A DNA stretch of 64,000 nt from Endozoicomonas euniceicola. Lineage in GTDB: Bacteria; Pseudomonadota; Gammaproteobacteria; Pseudomonadales; Endozoicomonadaceae. The position numbers and the translations under genes were made by a program. Below the pieces are notes generated by a model. That model had not been told where the DNA came from. It searched no databases and saw nothing but the letters and a program-made list of their open reading frames with translations. The stretch covers positions 4,775,001 through 4,839,000 of the forward strand of contig NZ_CP103300.1 in the NCBI RefSeq assembly GCF_025562755.1, in the 5' to 3' direction. Positions within the stretch are counted from its first letter, which is position 1, and every line of letters begins with the position of its first letter. Positions 42,868 to 51,150 of the stretch are shown piece by piece.

Positions 42868-43487
42868 CAGCCAGCCGCTGCCGCTTTGGCTTCCTGCGCC
42901 AACACCTTGCCCTTGGAGAGCTTGGCGTTCATAACGCTGGCGCGGTCCTGGTCGGACATGTAAATCTGGATTTTCTGGATGTTCTTTTTGGTCTGAGGAA
43001 TCAGTACCTTGGAGAACAGGTTAACCCGCTGCGAAGTGGTACGGGTTGCCTTGTCGAGTTCAGCGTAACGCAGTTCGCGTACCTGATATTCAACACGCAG
43101 TCGTACCATCTTTTGCAGCAGTTCCACCAGGAAATCCACCCAGTGAGGCTTGGCCAGGTCGCTGTAGGGCGTCAGTTCGATATCGATGTTGCCCACGGCG
43201 GGTACAGTTGTACCGACAATGTTTTCATCAATCAGTTTGACGTTTTTTACACGAACCAGATTTTCTACCGGAACGTCGGCGCGAGCCAACATCGGCAGTT
43301 GTGCCTGTACCAGACGTTCAACGTCAGCCAGTTCGGTGCGAGCCTCAGCCAGTGCTTCTTCCGCTTTCTTACGCTCAGCCATCAGCTGCTGGCGCTTCAG
43401 TTCCAGCGCTGGCAGGTAACGGTTGTACGTTTTTAAGCTGCGCTTTTCTTTGTTAAGCGAACTTTTGTTGAGGGCTACCTTGGCCAT
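42867..43487 (-). CDS. atpD: V-type ATPase central stalk subunit D
   Basis: Central rotor shaft that turns inside the A3B3 head. The 206-residue protein begins KVALNKSSLNKEKRSLKTYNRYLPALELKRQQLM, the conserved N-terminal helix of subunit D. A matching C-terminal helix follows (about 150-195), forming a coiled coil. The C-terminal AKAAAAG tail is Ala-rich and unconserved. The gene starts 3 bp after atpB, implying coupled translation. A separate F subunit gene is not visible in the operon. Confidence 0.93.
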   Translation of the reverse strand: MAKVALNKSSLNKEKRSLKTYNRYLPALELKRQQLMAERKKAEEALAEARTELADVERLVQAQLPMLARADVPVENLVRVKNVKLIDENIVGTTVPAVGNIDIELTPYSDLAKPHWVDFLVELLQKMVRLRVEYQVRELRYAELDKATRTTSQRVNLFSKVLIPQTKKNIQKIQIYMSDQDRASVMNAKLSKGKVLAQEAKAAAAG

Positions 43488-43490
43488 GGT

Positions 43491-44885
43491 TTATGCCTCT
43501 GCTACTGCGGCTGCTTCCTCGACACCGGCGGCAGCCTGCTCTTCATCAGAAAGGCCGGGCCAGTACTTCTCCAGCAGGCTCTGCTTCATCAGGGTCTCGC
43601 CCGGTTCAAAGCATTCCGCCAGAGTTTCCCAGCACAGATCCAGAGCATCTTCCAGACTCATGGCAGCGTCCAGAGACATAAAGCGCTCTTTAAACAGGTC
43701 GCCAAACCGGATGGTTTTCAGGTCGTAGCTGGACAGTTCAAACGCCATGGCCTGTTTCTGCTTGGCATTCACGGAATCGGAGTAGAAGCGGATCATAGTG
43801 TTCATGATCGGTGAGTGGTCGTCGCGGGTTTCTTTACCCTGAACCATCTGCTTCAGTCGGGACAGGGAACCGAACGGATCCAGTACACCGTCGTGCAGAT
43901 AGAACTGACCTTCGGTGATGTAGCCGGTGTTGTCCGGTACCGGATGAGTAACGTCATTACCCGGCATGGTGGTGACTGCCAGGATGGTAACGGAACCCGC
44001 ACCTTTGTAGTCACAGGCTTTCTCGTAACGCTTCGCCAGCTGGGAGTACAGGTCGCCCATGTAACCACGGTTCGCAGGAATCTTGTCCATTGCTACACCG
44101 ATTTCCTTCATCGCGTCAGCGTAGGAGGTCATGTCGGTCAGCAGTACCAGTACCTTCTTGGACTCTTCTACGGCGAAGTGCTCTGCCACTGCCAGCGCCA
44201 TGTCCGGAGTCAGCAGGCGTTCTACCGTTGGGTCAGAGGCCTGGTTGGTGAACATAACGGTACGGGAGGATACGCCCGCCTTTTCAAATTCGTTACGGAA
44301 AAAGTGGTAATCGTCGAAGATCAGACCCATGCCGCCAAACACGACCACGTCGGCTTCAGCCTGAATCGCGATACGTGCCAGGAAGCGGTTGTACGGTTCA
44401 CCGGCCACGGAGAAGATAGGAATCTTCTGGGACTCTACCAGGGTGTTGAATACGTCGATCATTGGTACGTTGGTACGTACCATGCGGGACGCCAATACAC
44501 GACGAACAGGGTTTACAGAAGGACCGTCGATCTCCACCTTGGGATCCTGTTCCAGCGCTGGGCCACCGTCAATTGGTTCACCGGCACCATTAAAGATACG
44601 GCCAAGGATGTTCGGAGAGTAGGTCGCCTTCATTGGCTCACCCAAAAAGCATACGGCGGCACCGGTAGACAGACCTTTGGTGCCTGCGAATACCTGCAGG
44701 GAAACCTCTTCATGATCGATCTTGATGATCTGGGCCATGGAATAGGGTTGACCATTCTGCTCGATCAATGCCAGGTCGCCATAATTGGCTCGGGCATTGC
44801 CTTCCGTCAGGTTCGGCACTTGAACGCGAATCAAGTCACCAACAATGCTGAGAATGTTGGTGTATCGCAATAAGCTCTGGGGCAT
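43491..44885 (-). CDS. atpB: V-type ATPase regulatory subunit B
   Basis: Non-catalytic nucleotide-binding subunit of the V1 head. The 464-residue protein begins MPQSLLRYTNILSIVGDLIRVQ. It has LGRIFNGAGEPIDGGP, PIFSVAGEPYNRFLARIA and FLTDMTSYADAMKEI-type LTDMTSYADAMKEIG, and no canonical Walker A, as expected for B. The ATG at 44885 is chosen because AGGAG stands 5 bases upstream and the family begins here. The frame is open up to 45152 through low-complexity His/Ser sequence that does not fit. It is the first gene of the operon. Confidence 0.95.
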   Translation of the reverse strand: MPQSLLRYTNILSIVGDLIRVQVPNLTEGNARANYGDLALIEQNGQPYSMAQIIKIDHEEVSLQVFAGTKGLSTGAAVCFLGEPMKATYSPNILGRIFNGAGEPIDGGPALEQDPKVEIDGPSVNPVRRVLASRMVRTNVPMIDVFNTLVESQKIPIFSVAGEPYNRFLARIAIQAEADVVVFGGMGLIFDDYHFFRNEFEKAGVSSRTVMFTNQASDPTVERLLTPDMALAVAEHFAVEESKKVLVLLTDMTSYADAMKEIGVAMDKIPANRGYMGDLYSQLAKRYEKACDYKGAGSVTILAVTTMPGNDVTHPVPDNTGYITEGQFYLHDGVLDPFGSLSRLKQMVQGKETRDDHSPIMNTMIRFYSDSVNAKQKQAMAFELSSYDLKTIRFGDLFKERFMSLDAAMSLEDALDLCWETLAECFEPGETLMKQSLLEKYWPGLSDEEQAAAGVEEAAAVAEA

Positions 44886-44906
44886 TTCTGCTCCTCTGTA
44901 CTGCTC

Positions 44907-44965
44907 GGAGCCTGTTGGACTTAAGTCAGCGGCCCGATAACGGGTGCTTAAGTCTGGCAGGTTCC
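44907..44965. repeat. Imperfect copy of the AGGAGCCTG palindrome family
   Basis: GGAGCCTGTTGGACTTAAG (44907-44925) pairs with CTTAAGTCTGGCAGGTTCC (44947-44965), 15 of 19 positions inverse. CCCG-ATAA-CGGG is nested in the loop. It lies about 22 bp upstream of the atpB start, so it would fold in the operon leader mRNA. Confidence 0.75.
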
Positions 44966-45079
44966 ATGGAAAACACAGCACTTCTTGTCGAACGATGGTC
45001 GTACGATCATCGTTTGATAGAAGCACTAATACCTGTGCCCTCAATTGAGGCTGTTGCAAAAGAACGGGGCTACTCTTGT

Positions 45080-45124
45080 CATGATAAGAGTTCTCATGAT
45101 GAGAGTTGCCATGATGAGTTTTAT
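45080..45124. repeat. 15-bp tandem repeat, 3 copies
   Basis: CATGATAAGAGTTCT, CATGATGAGAGTTGC and CATGATGAGTTTTAT follow each other directly, each differing by a few bases. Each contains TCATGA-like dyads. The function is unknown. Confidence 0.7.
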
Positions 45125-45458
45125 GACAAACCGTACATGGAAAAAGCTCCAAACCTTTGCAACAACCCCAAATATTGTGGAACTAATGTTCTACAAGTTT
45201 CAGGAAATTTCGGTGTAAGGGCGACCCAAAATCTCTCAATAGTAGACAATCTCAGCACTTTCGGATGAAGAAGGTGCTGATGCGCTGCCGACGTACTTTG
45301 CAGTCAGGCCGGAAATTACGCCGGCAGCGTTGTGCAGACTGTCTATTGCACAAAATCGATGATTGTTACCTGACTCAGATAATCACTGGCAGCTTGGTTT
45401 CATCACTTTTGACTTGTAGGTTGGGAAGAGTGCAAGTCAGACGTAATGAAACGATGTA

Positions 45459-46484
45459 CTAGTCACCTAGCGTTGCCACCATGACTGCCTTGATGGTGTG
45501 CATTCGGTTTTCAGCCTGATCAAACACGATGGCGTGTTCTGACTCAAAGACTTCTTCGGTGACTTCCAGACCGTTCATACCACCCTTTCCCCGGAGCCCC
45601 TGGAAGAGTTGTTCCGCAACTTCTTTACCCATGGTGGTTTCGTCGTTGTGGAACGCCGGCAGGCAGTGCAGAAAGCGAACGTCCGGATTACCGGTTTGTT
45701 TCAGCATGGCCTGGTTGACCTGATAGGGGAGCATCAGATCTACCCGTTCTTTCCAGGCTTCCATCGGTTCGCCCATGGATACCCAGACATCGGTGTAGAT
45801 AAAGTCGCAACCGACGACTGCCTGCTCGACCGATTCGGTAATGGTGAGTTTGGCACCTGTGTCTCTGGCGATGCTCTGGCATTGTTCGATCAGCGCCTCA
45901 TCAGGAGCAAAACCCGCTGGAGCGGCAATTCGGAAATCCACACCCATTTTAGCTGAACCCACCAGAAGTGAGTTGGCAACATTGTTGCGACCATCACCTA
46001 CATAACACAGTTTCAGTTCATTCAATGGACGACCATTGCTGTGTTCAATCATGGTCAGGAAGTCAGCCAGAACCTGGGTAGGGTGCCATTCGTTGGTTAG
46101 GCCATTCCATACGGGAATGCCGGCGAATTCGGCAAGTTCTTCAGCGTGCTGTTGCAAATGTCCGCGAAATTCTATGCCATCATACATGCGTCCCAATACT
46201 CTGGCTGTGTCTTTTACGGACTCCTTACTTCCCATTTGTGACCCACTGGAAATGTAAGTGACATTGGCTCCCTGATCAAAAGCGGCCACCTCAAAAGCAC
46301 AGCGCGTTCGGGTAGAGGCTTTTTCGAAAATCAGGGCAATGTTTTTCTTCTGTAAAAAGCGAGGCTCTTCACACGACTTCTTCGCGGCTTTGAGTTCGCG
46401 AGATAGTTTCAGAAGACCGTTGATTTCTTCGGAAGTGAAATCCAGAAGTTTGACGAAGTGACGATTTTTCAGTCTGAAATCCAT
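45459..46484 (-). CDS. argF: Ornithine carbamoyltransferase
   Basis: Makes citrulline from ornithine and carbamoyl phosphate, or the reverse in arginine catabolism. The 341-residue protein has STRTR (57-61), the carbamoyl-phosphate site, and then EWHPTQVLADF. The ornithine loop HCLPAFHNDET and the C-terminal FDQAENRMHTIKAVMVATL match E. coli ArgI/ArgF over the full length. No arcA or arcC is adjacent, so an anabolic role is slightly preferred, but sequence alone cannot separate argF/argI from arcB. No convincing ArgR box was found in the 500-bp upstream gap. Confidence 0.94.
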   Translation of the reverse strand: MDFRLKNRHFVKLLDFTSEEINGLLKLSRELKAAKKSCEEPRFLQKKNIALIFEKASTRTRCAFEVAAFDQGANVTYISSGSQMGSKESVKDTARVLGRMYDGIEFRGHLQQHAEELAEFAGIPVWNGLTNEWHPTQVLADFLTMIEHSNGRPLNELKLCYVGDGRNNVANSLLVGSAKMGVDFRIAAPAGFAPDEALIEQCQSIARDTGAKLTITESVEQAVVGCDFIYTDVWVSMGEPMEAWKERVDLMLPYQVNQAMLKQTGNPDVRFLHCLPAFHNDETTMGKEVAEQLFQGLRGKGGMNGLEVTEEVFESEHAIVFDQAENRMHTIKAVMVATLGD

Positions 46485-46986
46485 AGTATTGCTCTTTTTT
46501 AATCAGTTTCCTGCCAGAAGGTTATGGAACAAGTGTCCAGTAAACTTCCGGATAAGCAGAAAAGTTGGATCGCTGATTGAGTGGCTGCTGTTTGCAGTCC
46601 TAATCGCAGAATCAAACATCTTCTATCGCCGCAGGTTCAAAGTCCAGACTCTGAGTGCGAATAAGTAGCATTGGGTAGAATAGCGTGCAGCCGCTACGCT
46701 GATGAAATAATGTTCTAAAAGCCCTGTATGGCGAGTTGTAAAACCCATATCCTTTATGGATTGAACATGAATGGTATAGATTATCGCTGACGTATGTAGA
46801 TGGCACTACGTATAAATACGGTTGCGCGGTAATGTGGTGTAGTGTTTGTTCGGTGCTTCTTGTTTTGTGGTGCTTTGTGTTTTCGTTTTACAGATTGTTT
46901 TGTTGCGTTGTCACCTATGGTTTGTGGTTGCCGTGGGATTAAATACTTAATGTGTAAGTTTTATTTACACTCAGATATCAAACTCG
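46485..46986. other. 502-bp gap upstream of the OTCase gene
   Basis: No gene, repeat or clear regulatory site is seen. The stretch 46840-46970 is T-rich. The only arginine-box-like feature is a half-site TGAAT at 46768-46772. Confidence 0.5.
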
Positions 46987-47721
46987 CTACTGATAGAACG
47001 GGCTGACTGCCAGCTCGTCGCTGATGGTTTCTCCGGTAATCGAATTGACAATAAGGCGTTTTCGAAAACGGTTTTCATCCAGATAAACGATCTCTCTGAC
47101 TGGAATGTTTTTCTTGTGTTTTGAAGTGGTTCTCAGAATGACCATGTTCTTGTGGGCTCTGTGGGCTTGCTTAAGAATATCGCTCAGCGGAATCTGTTTG
47201 CCGGTTCGTTTTAACTCGAATGGGTGTTCGTTCAGCAGCAAGCCAGTGTAAGCATCCATTTCTGCTCGCCAGTGTTTTTTTCTGTTATCGATGAATTCGA
47301 TGGCCCGAATCTCGTTACCACCGTTATTCTCAATCCAGGTTTTAGTGATACGGGTTATCTGGTGATTTTTGTGCAGGTTGGCCAGTGTTTTTTCCAGTGA
47401 CATCGGAAAGCGCATGGTAGCCAGTTCGATCTCTTTGCCAGTAAAGGCGTCGACCACCAGGCGTTGCATTCCCTGATGGCTGGTTTTTAATTCGGGAGCA
47501 AAGTCAATAAGACGAACGGTGCGCCGGTCTTCCTGAATAAGGCGTACGTTATAAACGACGATGTTGCCATGCTGTTTGCGCATCTGGTTGATGATCTGCT
47601 CCAGCGGGATCGGACGTTTGGTGTTATTGCTCTGGCTATAGGCTGGTGAAGCAATGGTCAGGGTGACAGCAAAAAGCGGAACCAGTACAGACAGCGCTTT
47701 TGATCGGATAAAGGTATTCAT
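46987..47721 (-). CDS. Exported protein with PepSY-like repeats
   Basis: The 244-residue product has a signal peptide (KALSVLVPLFAVTLTIASPAYSQ, cleavage near residue 30). It has three related segments, each of the form (I/L)..(L/I)......G(N/K)......(D/N)..(T)G(K/L/E), for example LVVDAFTGKEIE, AEMDAYTGLLLNE and LIVNSITGETISDE. This is the pattern of PepSY domains, which are small periplasmic modules often acting as protease inhibitors or sensors. The ATG at 47721 is chosen, with AAGGAAGGTC upstream. The frame extends to 47814 without a signal-peptide fit. No kinase or protease gene is adjacent. Confidence 0.75.
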   Translation of the reverse strand: MNTFIRSKALSVLVPLFAVTLTIASPAYSQSNNTKRPIPLEQIINQMRKQHGNIVVYNVRLIQEDRRTVRLIDFAPELKTSHQGMQRLVVDAFTGKEIELATMRFPMSLEKTLANLHKNHQITRITKTWIENNGGNEIRAIEFIDNRKKHWRAEMDAYTGLLLNEHPFELKRTGKQIPLSDILKQAHRAHKNMVILRTTSKHKKNIPVREIVYLDENRFRKRLIVNSITGETISDELAVSPFYQ

Positions 47722-47935
47722 AACGACCTTCCTTATGAAGGCATTGACGTGTTTGCTAGCCAATGATAAAGACTCGTGTCGTACAGTTTCAGAGTGTTGC
47801 AGCAGTACCATCACAAAGGTTTAAGCCCCGGAGCAGACTCTCTGAACAGCAAAATCTGCATCCGATAACTTTAGGACTGATTTGAGGAAAAGCAAGGCAG
47901 GTTCTCAGGTTTGACAAGGAACCTGCATGGGCGGG

Positions 47936-49189
47936 TTACTCTGCGTAAGCTTTGCGAACTTCTTCGGCAATGATGGCAATACCTTGTTCGACTGTCGTAT
48001 TGTCGCGGGTAAAAGTCATGCGAATGCATTCGTGCTTATGACGCCATTCGTCAATGCCGGGGAAGAAGTAGTGCCCGGATACGACCAGCACACGACGTTG
48101 CTTCAGTCGTTCGTACAGTTCCAGACTGGAAATGGGCAGGTCTTTGAGCCAGAGCCACAGGAACATGGCGCCTTCCGGCTTGTGAACCTGCCAGGGCAGA
48201 CTGTCGTCCATATGGCGATACAGGCATTGTACGGCAAAGTCTGCCTTGTCTTTGTAGTACGGGCGGATAAGGGATTTGCTGATATCGACAATACTGTCAT
48301 CCCTGACCATATCCAGGGCGACCAGACTGCCAAAGCTGTTGGGTGCCAGATTCATAATGGCGTTAATGCCTGTGAGCGCTTTAATCACTTCTTCGTTAGC
48401 GATAACAATTCCGGTTCGGGCGGCAGGCAGACCCAGCTTAGACAGTGTCAGGCACAGAATGGTATGGCTGTTCCATTGGGGTTGCGCATCCGTGTAAATC
48501 AGGTTGGGGAAGGGGGTGCCGTATGCGCCGTCAATAATCAATGGAATGTCGTGGGTGCGGGCCAGGGTGTCAAGCTGGCTGACCTCCTCGTCGGTCAGGA
48601 CATTGCCGGAAGGGTTGGTAGGTCGGGAGGCGCACAGTGCCCCAGTCGAGTCATCAATGGTCAGGTTGGCGAAATTGACCCGGTACTTGAATTGATGAGG
48701 GGCTGTGTAATCGATGTCTGGGCGGCTGGCTATGAAAAAGTTTTCACTGAGACCAGCGTCTGTGTAACCGATGTACTCTGGCGCAATGGGGAGCTGGATA
48801 CGTTTGTGAGTGCCATCATTGAAATCACCCGCAAACATGTTGAACAGCATAAAGAAGCCTGCCTGACTGCCGTTGGTCAGGGCAATATTGCGTGCGCTCA
48901 GCTGCCAGCCAAATTGACGTTTCAGGAAAGCCGCTACTTCGTGGATAAACTCTTTTTCACCCTGTGGTGGGTCATAGGTGCCTACCAGCCGGGTAAATTC
49001 GTTCTGGCTGTCCAGAATGCGCCGCAGACGGGTACGGAAGACTTCCTCAACTTCAGGGATGTGGGCCGGGTTGCCACCGCCCATCATGATCATTTCGTCT
49101 TCTGTTGCCAGAGCGTTACCAAGATCGTCCATCAACGAGAGTATGCCCGAGTGAGTCGTGAACTTGGTACCAAAAGTGGAAAGCTTCAT
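47936..49189 (-). CDS. avtA: Valine-pyruvate aminotransferase
   Basis: PLP enzyme transferring amino groups between valine, alanine and their keto acids. The 417-residue length equals E. coli AvtA, and the N-terminus (STFGTKFTTHSGILSLMDDLG) is characteristic. GGGNPAHIPEV, ALTNGSQAGFFMLFNMF, SRPTNPSGNVLTDEE and the Schiff-base region CLTLSKLGLPAARTG are present. It is a cytoplasmic enzyme with its own transcript, since both flanking genes are separated by more than 140 bp. Start ATG at 49189 has CGAGG upstream. Confidence 0.95.
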   Translation of the reverse strand: MKLSTFGTKFTTHSGILSLMDDLGNALATEDEMIMMGGGNPAHIPEVEEVFRTRLRRILDSQNEFTRLVGTYDPPQGEKEFIHEVAAFLKRQFGWQLSARNIALTNGSQAGFFMLFNMFAGDFNDGTHKRIQLPIAPEYIGYTDAGLSENFFIASRPDIDYTAPHQFKYRVNFANLTIDDSTGALCASRPTNPSGNVLTDEEVSQLDTLARTHDIPLIIDGAYGTPFPNLIYTDAQPQWNSHTILCLTLSKLGLPAARTGIVIANEEVIKALTGINAIMNLAPNSFGSLVALDMVRDDSIVDISKSLIRPYYKDKADFAVQCLYRHMDDSLPWQVHKPEGAMFLWLWLKDLPISSLELYERLKQRRVLVVSGHYFFPGIDEWRHKHECIRMTFTRDNTTVEQGIAIIAEEVRKAYAE

Positions 49190-49331
49190 GCTTGCCTCGA
49201 TTTTTATTGATAATACTGCAAAGGGTGAAATTCTAACTTATAAATACGGGATCTGCAGCTGATTGCGGCAGAGCCGGGAAGACTGACTTTTTTGATATCT
49301 GCGAATAAAGTTAAAATTCTTGTCCGATTAT

Positions 49332-50147
49332 TTAAGAGTCGTACTTCGCCTGAACCTTCAATAGTTCAGGGTCTGATTCATCTAGAAAAATTATTCCAGG
49401 GCCAGAGCCCGGAAGGTTTTGACCAGTATACGTGGTTACTCGTCCTGATCCCTGTGTTGCCGTTGCTGTGATGGCTGAAAGGCTGTATTTAGTGACTAGA
49501 TAGGCACTTCCTAACTCGGATGTGACGGTGCTTATGATTGTCGTATCGTTTGGTGATTCCTTGGTTCGGCTTGTTACGGTTACCATTCCTTCTGGTTCCG
49601 TGTGCGTATGCACAGTGGTAGACTGGACTGTTGATTCGGATGGGTGTCTTGCCTCGAAGTGTCTAAAGAGATTGGACTGTCGACTAAAATGACAACCGCA
49701 TAGAGGACACTGAAAGCGTCCGTTTTTGCGATGAATTCTCTTGTTATGATTGTCAAAAGTACTTATTTGAGCAAAAGAGATACCGCATGGCTGACACTCA
49801 TAAGGGCGTTCACGGGTATGGGTTCGCATGTGCTGAGTCAGGTTTGATTGAGATCTAAAAAACTTCTTGCATTCCTGACATTGAAAAGTTTTTTCATTGG
49901 TATGGGTTCGTATGTGCTGAGTCAGGTTTCCTTGAGCTCTAAAAGTCTTGTTGCATAAATGACATGGGAAAGGTTTTTCGCCGGTATGGATAAGCATATG
50001 TCGGGTGAGATCATGGGAACGAGAAAAACACCTGTTACATACTTCGCACTGAAAAGGCTGCTCACGAGTGTGGATTTGCTTATGAAGTCTGAGAGAGTTC
50101 GCATTTGCGAGACTTTTCCCACACTCATCACAGATGAATCCGGGCAT
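49332..50147 (-). CDS. Six-finger C2H2 (Krueppel-type) zinc-finger protein
   Basis: 271 residues with six classical C2H2 fingers. The first Cys to last His spans are about 6-26, 34-54, 62-82, 90-110, 118-139 and 147-168. The first four have C-x2-C-x12-H-x3-H spacing, and fingers 5 and 6 have H-x4-H. Linkers include the eukaryotic TGEKPF and close variants (TNEKTF, TRERPY). The tail (about 175-271) is Thr/Ser-rich and has no known domain. Arrays of this kind are typical of animal transcription factors and very rare in bacteria. Host-derived gene transfer and a DNA-binding effector role are inferences. Start 50147 has AGGAG 8 bases upstream; the frame is open to 50219. Confidence 0.88.
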   Translation of the reverse strand: MPGFICDECGKSLANANSLRLHKQIHTREQPFQCEVCNRCFSRSHDLTRHMLIHTGEKPFPCHLCNKTFRAQGNLTQHIRTHTNEKTFQCQECKKFFRSQSNLTQHMRTHTRERPYECQPCGISFAQISTFDNHNKRIHRKNGRFQCPLCGCHFSRQSNLFRHFEARHPSESTVQSTTVHTHTEPEGMVTVTSRTKESPNDTTIISTVTSELGSAYLVTKYSLSAITATATQGSGRVTTYTGQNLPGSGPGIIFLDESDPELLKVQAKYDS

Positions 50148-50251
50148 GCCTGGTACTCCTGTGTAAAGCATAAAAAAGCATAGAGTTAGTTCTTTCACTC
50201 CAGGCTGTATAAGCAACACCTAATGATAGACAGGATTGCGGCCGTTGGTGG

Positions 50252-50277
50252 AAGTTTCTTTCGTAGGAAAGAAACTT
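50252..50277. repeat. 11-bp perfect stem-loop upstream of the C2H2 gene
   Basis: AAGTTTCTTTC (50252-50262) and GAAAGAAACTT (50267-50277) enclose GTAG. It would fold in the C2H2 mRNA leader about 105 nt before the start. On the plus strand it is followed by TTCGTTTG, a weak terminator form. Confidence 0.6.
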
Positions 50278-50308
50278 TTCGTTTGCTGCAAACAGGCAGG
50301 GGCTTTCA

Positions 50309-50587
50309 TTGAACATTAAACTGCTCCCGGGCATCCAGCATGACTTTAAAATCATCCAGTTCGCACCCGGCATGGAAGTGCTGAATCGCGGGGTCTTTTC
50401 AGTGACGCACACGGATGATGAGCTGTCGATCATCTGTGAGTCATCCATCAAACTGAATTCAGAACAGGTACAAACGGACTGGTCCGCACTGAAAGTGACT
50501 GGCTTTCCTATAGATGTTAGCGCTGGAGTCAGGGCGAAGTGTCGCAAATTTTTTAATGCCAAGGCCCGGACACTGTATATTCAATAG
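50309..50587 (+). pseudogene. 3'-truncated ACT-domain protein gene
   Basis: Encodes 92 residues similar to the first two thirds of small ACT-domain proteins (about 130 residues): KLLPG at the start, VFSVTHTDDELSIIC, then W.ALKVTG. The second half, which normally carries the rest of the ACT fold ending in an STYDTDY-like block, is missing. Instead the frame continues with unrelated GVRAKCRKFF and stops after running 35 bp into the 3' end of the opposite-strand RING-like gene. A TTG start with GGGG upstream is possible. It looks like an older chromosomal gene cut by insertion of the accessory cluster. The product might still be made. Confidence 0.55.
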
Positions 50588-51032
50588 GGATCCAGTTACC
50601 TTCATCGTCCATAGATTCTATCGTAACCCTCCGGGTATCATCTCCTAAGCTTGTAACTCTTGTTACTTGTGCTCCGGGTATATCGGGATACGCCTCTTCC
50701 AATAATTTAGCAATGGAGTCTGTAATGTCTGCTTCTGAATTATTCGCAGGAGGCGTTTCGTTCTGGTTAGCGTGGCTCAGGGGCTGGCTGTCTTCAGCTG
50801 GTGCGGCGTGTCTTTCTGACAGTTTTTTTTGACAGAACTCAACGGGCAGTGGAGCTTGGCATTTTAGGCATTTAAGGATTTGATTGTCGCCTTTTCCTGT
50901 CGCCATCCAGTTGTCGCAACATTCCCTGTGGAAAAATGCTCCGCATTCATGCTGGAGGTCTTTCTTGGGATTAGCGTCATAGCTGCAATAGATGCATTCT
51001 CCGGAAATCTCTGCATTTAAGTCTGCGTTCAT
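50553..51032 (-). CDS. RING-like zinc-binding protein
   Basis: A 159-residue cytoplasmic protein whose N-terminus has eight potential zinc ligands in RING-like order. These are C13-x2-C16, H28-x-C30, H35-x2-C38 and C55-x2-C58, with FFHRECCDNW resembling the FH..C...W core of RING-H2 domains. The second pair is reversed (H-x-C) and the spacing to H35 is four, so it is a variant RING, PHD-like or treble-clef finger. The C-terminal half is acidic with a short alpha/beta segment (TRVTSLGDDTRRVTIESMD). It lies beside the C2H2 protein. An E3-ligase-like host function is speculative. Confidence 0.6.
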   Translation of the reverse strand: MNADLNAEISGECIYCSYDANPKKDLQHECGAFFHRECCDNWMATGKGDNQILKCLKCQAPLPVEFCQKKLSERHAAPAEDSQPLSHANQNETPPANNSEADITDSIAKLLEEAYPDIPGAQVTRVTSLGDDTRRVTIESMDDEGNWIPIEYTVSGPWH

Positions 51033-51150
51033 AATAACCTTTAAGCCTTCGCCTGTAAGCTGTTCGTTTTTTGACTGCCATGAAGGGGAAAGGTTCCGGT
51101 GTTTTTTTAATCTGAATCAGGTTTGTTATTGTCTGGTCATTGCTGGCACC

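Larger units (their letters stand above)
44886..45458. other. 573-bp leader region of the V-ATPase operon
   Basis: No supported gene is seen. It contains the palindrome-family element at 44907-44965, a three-copy 15-bp repeat at 45080-45124, and inverse arms CGCTGCCG / CGGCAGCG (45283-45290, 45322-45329). Open frames here have no conserved content. The operon promoter must lie in this stretch, but no clear -35/-10 pair was fixed. Confidence 0.6.

Noticed and set aside
37256..44873. Long plus-strand open frames opposite the V-ATPase genes (up to 392 codons)
   Set aside because: They are antisense to highly conserved ATPase genes and arise from strongly biased, GC-rich codons. They have no ribosome sites or recognisable content.
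44886..45152. N-terminal extension of the V-ATPase B subunit
   Set aside because: The extra 89 codons are His/Ser-rich and cover the palindrome and 15-bp repeats. ATG 44885 has a strong ribosome site and the family N-terminus.
46760..46780. ArgR box upstream of the OTCase gene
   Set aside because: Only one half-site TGAAT is present, without the inverse ATTCA.
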